A stretch of 64,000 bases of DNA. Origin: DASUNP01 sp035249305 (lineage in GTDB: Bacteria > Acidobacteriota > Blastocatellia > UBA7656). The notes below the pieces were generated by a model. It searched no databases and had not been told where the DNA came from. It saw nothing but the letters and a program-made list of their open reading frames with translations. The first letter of the stretch is position 1; the number at the start of each line of letters is the position of its first letter. Shown in pieces: positions 59,783 through 64,000 of the stretch. The DNA lies in contig DATFGQ010000094.1 of assembly GCA_035249305.1 (NCBI GenBank), forward strand, positions 1-64,000, read 5' to 3'. The translations under genes were made by a program, and so were the position numbers.

Positions 59783-61045
59783 ATGGCTTTTACCAAGTAC
59801 TCGAAATGGGACGGCATAGATTGGGAGTCGATCAGCCTCGAAGACCTGCTCGACCGGCTGGCCGACTTTCTGCTCCAGAGCGGTTTTGAGAGCCCCTATT
59901 CCCGGTACTGGGACGAGCCCGACCAGAACCTCGACTCGCTGCGCGACGCAATCATGCGCGCGCTGATGGAGGAGGGGCTGCTGTCGGACGGCGAGCTTGA
60001 ACAACTGATGGACGAGCAGGGCAACATCCGCGCGGACCAGATGGCCGAGCTGCTCGACCGCCTGATCGAGCGGCTCATCGAAGAAGGCTACATCACCGTC
60101 AACGAGCAGCCCGCCGACCGTCAACAGGATTCGCGCGTCTCTTCGCGCGGCGGCAAGACGGGCAAGCCCGTCGAGCGGAGCGTGAAGTTCGAGATCACAG
60201 ACAAGGGCTTAGACTTCCTCGGGTTCAAAGTGTTAAAAGACCTGATCTCGTCGCTCGGGAGATCGTCGTTCGGGCGGCACGACACGAATTATCTTTCGAC
60301 TGGAGTCGAAGCGAGCGAGGTTTCGCGCAGGTACGAATTTGGCGACACGCTGAACCTGGACGTGAACGCCACGCTGCGGTCGGCCATCAAGCGCGAAGGG
60401 CTCGGCGTCCCGCTCAACCTCGAATACTCGGATTTGATGGTCCACCAGACGGAGTATCAGAGTTCTTGCGCCACCGTGCTGATGCTCGACTGCTCGCACT
60501 CGATGATACTTTATGGCGAAGACCGCTTCACCCCCGCCAAGCGGGTCGCGCTCGCGCTCACGCACTTGATAAGGACTCAGTACCCCGGCGATAGCCTCCG
60601 CGTAGTCCTCTTCCACGACTCGGCCGAAGAGATACCGCTCTCGTCGCTGGCCCGCGCGCAGGTCGGGCCTTACCACACGAACACGCGCGAAGGGCTGAAG
60701 CTCGCGCGCCGCATACTGCTGTCGCAGCGCAAAGACATGCGGCAGATCATTATGATCACCGACGGCAAGCCTTCGGCGATGACGCTGGACGACGGGCGAA
60801 TCTACAAGAACCCTATGGGGCTCGACCCGCGCATACTGCAAGAGACGTTCAGAGAGGTCGCGCTCTGCCGCCGCAGCAACATAATGATAAACACCTTCAT
60901 GCTGGCGGACGATTATTACCTGGTCGACTTCGTCAAGAAAGTCACAGAGATTTGCCAGGGGAAAGCCTACTTCACCACGACGATGACGCTCGGCCAGTAC
61001 ATCCTGATGGATTACCTGAAGCGGCGCACGAAGCGTATTCATTAA
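59783..61045 (+). CDS. VWA-domain protein, probable partner of the AAA+ ATPase
   Basis: 420 residues. The N-terminal third is helical and acidic (LLDRLADFLLQ, LIERLIEEGY). The C-terminal domain (about 225-410) is a von Willebrand A domain with MIDAS motif LMLDCSHSMIL (DxSxS), a Thr in TNTREG and MITDGKPS. Pairing of VWA with ChlI/MoxR ATPases is standard; the VWA protein normally carries the substrate link. Its start codon abuts a family A repeat. The C terminus ends 12 bases before the methyltransferase start. Confidence 0.9.
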   Translation: MAFTKYSKWDGIDWESISLEDLLDRLADFLLQSGFESPYSRYWDEPDQNLDSLRDAIMRALMEEGLLSDGELEQLMDEQGNIRADQMAELLDRLIERLIEEGYITVNEQPADRQQDSRVSSRGGKTGKPVERSVKFEITDKGLDFLGFKVLKDLISSLGRSSFGRHDTNYLSTGVEASEVSRRYEFGDTLNLDVNATLRSAIKREGLGVPLNLEYSDLMVHQTEYQSSCATVLMLDCSHSMILYGEDRFTPAKRVALALTHLIRTQYPGDSLRVVLFHDSAEEIPLSSLARAQVGPYHTNTREGLKLARRILLSQRKDMRQIIMITDGKPSAMTLDDGRIYKNPMGLDPRILQETFREVALCRRSNIMINTFMLADDYYLVDFVKKVTEICQGKAYFTTTMTLGQYILMDYLKRRTKRIH

Positions 61046-61056
61046 CCCCGCGCGAA

Positions 61057-62805
61057 ATGACGAACCCGCATCTTCTCGGCAGCATCTACGAGCGGTCCTT
61101 GAGTAAGGCGATTGCCTTGGCCGACAGGAGAGAGCGCGGCATTTATTATACGCCGGAACGGATCGTCACCTACATTGTCGAAAAGACCATAGGCAAGCTG
61201 ATCGCGGGCAAGTCGCCCGAGCAAGTTGCCGAGATGCGATTCGCCGACATAGCCTGCGGAGCCGGGGCATTCCTGCTCGGAGTTTACGATCTCCTGCTGC
61301 GACATCACGCGGCCTATTACAACGAAAAGAAGAACCGCGCAAAGGCGTTGAAGGCGGGCTGCCTGGAATGCGAAGACGGCTCGCTGCGACTTTCTATCAA
61401 ACAGAAAAAGCATATCCTGCTCAATAACATTTATGGCGTCGACCTGGACGCGCAAGCAGTAGAGGTAGCGAAGCTTTCACTGTTACTCAAGCTTTTGGAA
61501 GAAGAGACGGCGGCGACGGCGAAGAATCATCTACTGGACAAGAACATAGTTCATGGAAACTCCTTGATGGGCATGAACATTTTCGCCGACAGGTTCGATG
61601 AGGCAATGAAGCGCGGCGGCTTTGATGTGATCGTCGGCAATCCTCCCTATAGCGCATCTCTTAAAGCGAACGAAGTCGCTTATCTGCTAAGCGAGTATTC
61701 CCTTCAGCAGTATCAACTGGACACCTATTTACTATTCGTCGAAAGGGCGTTGACGCTGCTGAAACTCGGCGGAATGCTCGGATACATCATTCCGAACACC
61801 TGGCTTTTGAACCTTCAATCCCCCAAGATCAGGCGGCACCTTTTCTCGAATACGAAGCTGGAAGAGATCGTACATTACAAGAAGCCAATCTTCACCCAAG
61901 CGACAGTAGACACCGAAGTCGTCATCATCGGCAACACAAACCCGGAAGATGATCATCAAGTTCGGATCTCCATCGTAGAGAAAGACGGCAGCGAGATCTC
62001 TTACTCTGCGCCCCAAAAGCGTTGGCGCGACGTTGACGGCAAGCCCGTGAATATTCTTGTCCGCCCTGAAATGGATGCCCTTGTCGACAAGTTAGACGCT
62101 CTGCCCACGTTGAATGACCTGTGCGTCATCACGCAAGGCTGTAAGCCATTTCAGGTCGGCAAGGGCAAGCCGCCGCAAACGAGAAAGACCGTTGACGAAA
62201 AACCGTTCGTCGCTGACACTCGCCGCGACTCGTCGTTCCGCCCTCTGTTGCGCGGGAGCCTGATTCAGAAGTACTTGATCACCTGGAATAATGATTATTG
62301 GATAAGCTTCGGGGAATGGCTCGCCGAACCGAGGTATTCCGCAAGCTACGACGCGCCCGCCAAGATTGTCGTCCGTCAGACGGGAGACTCTCTGGTGGCG
62401 ACGATTGACGTCGACAGATTCATCGTCAGGGACAACTTATACACAATCATTCCTAAGAATGACGAGATTGATCTGTTTTTTGTGCTTGGCTTGTTGAATT
62501 CAAAACTTCTCAATTGGTATTACCAGAATGTACTCAATCCTGAAAAGGGAGAGGCGCTGGCGCAAGTCAAGCGCGGGCACCTGGCACGGCTCCCCATTGC
62601 GAATCGCGAGGATGGCAAGCTCGTTAATCTCGTCAGACAGATGCTTGAAGCTAAGCGACAGCTTTCGGCGTCGCGCACCGACCGAGACAAAGCGCTTTAC
62701 GAGAGCAAGCGCGTGGCGCTCGATCGAGAGATCGACACCCTTATTTATAAGCTTTACTCCTTGACGCGCGACGAGATCGATCTCGTCGAAAGAAGAAAGC
62801 TTTAG
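61057..62805 (+). CDS. Type IIG-like N6-adenine DNA methyltransferase lacking the nuclease part
   Basis: 582 residues from the ATG at 61057; there is no ribosome-binding site. It begins with PHLLGSIYERSLSKA and RGIYYTPERIVTYIVEKTIG, a stretch found in the middle of long type IIG (Eco57I-like) proteins. The SAM motif is DIACGAGAFLLG, and the catalytic motif VGNPPYSAS is intact. The C-terminal TaqI-like specificity region runs from about 340 to 560. Members normally carry an N-terminal nuclease and helical domain (total above 1000 residues), which is missing. It may be an orphan methylase or a 5'-deleted gene. Codons are less GC-rich than its neighbours. Confidence 0.85.
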   Translation: MTNPHLLGSIYERSLSKAIALADRRERGIYYTPERIVTYIVEKTIGKLIAGKSPEQVAEMRFADIACGAGAFLLGVYDLLLRHHAAYYNEKKNRAKALKAGCLECEDGSLRLSIKQKKHILLNNIYGVDLDAQAVEVAKLSLLLKLLEEETAATAKNHLLDKNIVHGNSLMGMNIFADRFDEAMKRGGFDVIVGNPPYSASLKANEVAYLLSEYSLQQYQLDTYLLFVERALTLLKLGGMLGYIIPNTWLLNLQSPKIRRHLFSNTKLEEIVHYKKPIFTQATVDTEVVIIGNTNPEDDHQVRISIVEKDGSEISYSAPQKRWRDVDGKPVNILVRPEMDALVDKLDALPTLNDLCVITQGCKPFQVGKGKPPQTRKTVDEKPFVADTRRDSSFRPLLRGSLIQKYLITWNNDYWISFGEWLAEPRYSASYDAPAKIVVRQTGDSLVATIDVDRFIVRDNLYTIIPKNDEIDLFFVLGLLNSKLLNWYYQNVLNPEKGEALAQVKRGHLARLPIANREDGKLVNLVRQMLEAKRQLSASRTDRDKALYESKRVALDREIDTLIYKLYSLTRDEIDLVERRKL

Positions 62806-64000
62806 CTGTAGCGGAGCCAGCGGCCGAGCTCCGCCAGGCTCGGCCGCTTGCCGTACATCAGGATTCCCACTCGATAAATTCTCGCCGCCAGCCAGATCAC
62901 TCCTAAGATTGTCACGATCATCAAGAGCATAGACAGCGCGATCTGCCACCAGGGCGGGGGGTCCACGGCGATCCTCAACATCATCAGCGTCGGCGTGAAG
63001 AACGGGATCATCGACAGCGTGACCGACGTAGGGCTGTTCGGGTTGTTCATCACCAGCGAGAAGACCATCATCGGTATTACGATCAGTATGGTCACGGGGA
63101 ACTGCACCTGCTGCGCGTCCTCTTCGCTCGACACCATAGCGCCGACCATCGCGTACAGCGTCGCGTAGAGGAAGTAGCCGAGTAGGAAGTAGATGATAAA
63201 GTAGACGGCGAGGCTCGCCGGCACCTTTGGCATATCCGCCCCGGTCGAGGCAAAGATCTTCGCCCCTGCGTAAGAGAGCAGCGCGCCCGACAGTATCCAG
63301 ATGGCGTACTGCGTCAGCCCCACGAGCCCTATGCCTATGATCTTGCCGATCATCATCTGAAACGGCTTTACCGAAGAGACTACCACCTCGACTATGCGCG
63401 ACTGCTTCTCTTCGATCACGCCGCGCATCACGAATATTCCGTAAAATAGTATCGTGATGTAGATGAAGAAGAGCATGATGAAGGCGATTATGAAGGTCGG
63501 CACGCCCGAATCTTCCGACTCGCCTTCAGGCCCGACCTTGATCTTCCGCAAGTCGACCGACTTCATGTAGCGGCTTATCTCGGTCGGGTTGATCCCCGCC
63601 CGCGTCAATCGGCGCTCGATGACGGCGGTGCTTATGGCTTGCTCGACGCCCCTGATCGCCGGGTCGCTGGGGTTCTTCGTGTAGTACTCGGGCTCCGCGC
63701 TGTCGAGCACGCCGGTGGGCAGAACGACGTACGCGCGGTCGGAGTCCTCTTTGACTTCGTTGTTGAGCCGCGCCTTCACCTCTTCGACGTTCTCGTCCGG
63801 CTGTAAGGTTACTCTAGAAAGCTCGTACCGCGTGTTGGCGAACCGCGCCCTGCCGCTGCCGCCCGCGTCGTCGGTCGCCGCGTTCGCTTCCGACCTTTGC
63901 TTTATCGCTTCAAAGAGCGTCGGGTCGTTGCTCATGTCTATGACGGAGACGCGGCGGACGCCTCCGCCGCGCGTGGCGAAAAAGGCAGGCAGCAGGATCA
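62802..64000 (-). CDS. ABC-2 type (NatB-like) permease, 5' part outside the window
   Basis: The frame runs on past the right edge: before the internal ATG at 63935 it reads ILLPAFFATRGGG and RVSVIDMSND, the usual NatB start of the periplasmic loop. So the gene is partial, with at least 399 residues seen. About six membrane helices follow from FIIAFIMLFFIYITILFYGIFVM onward, with GVIEEKQSRIVEVVVSSVKP between the first two. NatB-like permeases export ions or small compounds with an ATPase, expected just outside the window. It overlaps the methyltransferase stop by 4 bases in convergent orientation. Confidence 0.9.
   Translation of the reverse strand, partial: ILLPAFFATRGGGVRRVSVIDMSNDPTLFEAIKQRSEANAATDDAGGSGRARFANTRYELSRVTLQPDENVEEVKARLNNEVKEDSDRAYVVLPTGVLDSAEPEYYTKNPSDPAIRGVEQAISTAVIERRLTRAGINPTEISRYMKSVDLRKIKVGPEGESEDSGVPTFIIAFIMLFFIYITILFYGIFVMRGVIEEKQSRIVEVVVSSVKPFQMMIGKIIGIGLVGLTQYAIWILSGALLSYAGAKIFASTGADMPKVPASLAVYFIIYFLLGYFLYATLYAMVGAMVSSEEDAQQVQFPVTILIVIPMMVFSLVMNNPNSPTSVTLSMIPFFTPTLMMLRIAVDPPPWWQIALSMLLMIVTILGVIWLAARIYRVGILMYGKRPSLAELGRWLRYS

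Noticed and set aside
57804..61045. Encapsulin shell gene expected beside the ferritin
   Set aside because: None of the neighbouring proteins shows the HK97-like shell sequence; it must lie outside the window or be absent.

Overview
The window is GC-rich, densely coding DNA from a Gram-negative bacterium. The Gram-negative call rests on two RND efflux pumps, a TonB C-terminal domain protein, POTRA domains, an AsmA protein and several lipoproteins. The gene mix (exported tricorn-like peptidase, TPR-CHAT protein, PEGA-type Ser/Thr kinase, PilZ pairs, GH57/DUF3536 with TreY, many intergenic palindromes) resembles Acidobacteriota, perhaps Blastocatellia. That placement is an inference from gene content only.

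Layout. 1-893 is the edge of an old integrated element: a HigA-like regulator with a palindromic operator, a truncated tyrosine recombinase, and a tRNA-Gln(CTG) whose 3' end faces the recombinase remnant. 985-9423 holds a tricorn-like protease, an AsmA protein, a lipoprotein, a solute-binding lipoprotein and a POTRA-only protein. 9539-28914 is mixed: AlkD-like repair protein, MalQ, two secreted proteins, an HEAT-repeat protein, a TPR-CHAT protein, GlpQ, a TonB-domain protein, and the pair GH57/DUF3536-TreY. 29579-35986 is one operon for a 2-oxoacid dehydrogenase complex (Rieske protein, E3, E1alpha, E1beta, E2) with lipB and mscL. 36996-46215 carries two complete adaptor+permease RND systems without an outer-membrane factor, followed by lipA. 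47502-51132 has a small zinc-ribbon protein, an amidohydrolase and a PEGA kinase.

51474-61045 is the most unusual part. A PilZ protein precedes a tight operon of zinc-ribbon/SPOR protein, membrane-anchored amidase, and an in-frame fusion of an HU-like DNA-binding domain to an actin-fold ATPase-like domain with a strong internal ribosome-binding site. A second PilZ protein, a zinc-ribbon membrane protein, and a MoxR/ChlI-type AAA+ ATPase, encapsulated ferritin and VWA protein follow. The ferritin carries an encapsulin cargo-loading tail but no shell gene is in the window. 61057-64000 holds an apparently 5'-truncated type IIG-like adenine methyltransferase and the 3' part of an ABC-2 (NatB-like) permease running off the end.

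Intergenic gaps are filled by at least six families of palindromic repeats: (A) heptamers TGAGTCC/TGAGTGC in inverted arrays, (B) ATCTGAGATT-like arrays, (C) mosaic palindromes with ATTCAATAG spacers, (D) TGTAGGGGCAGGGC-type, (E) GCCGCGTAGCGGC-type, (F) CACCGCAGAGACGCA-type. Family A often begins at a stop codon and ends just before the next start codon inside operons. Family B has been translated into the tail of one enzyme. No CRISPR array, rRNA or complete transposase was seen.
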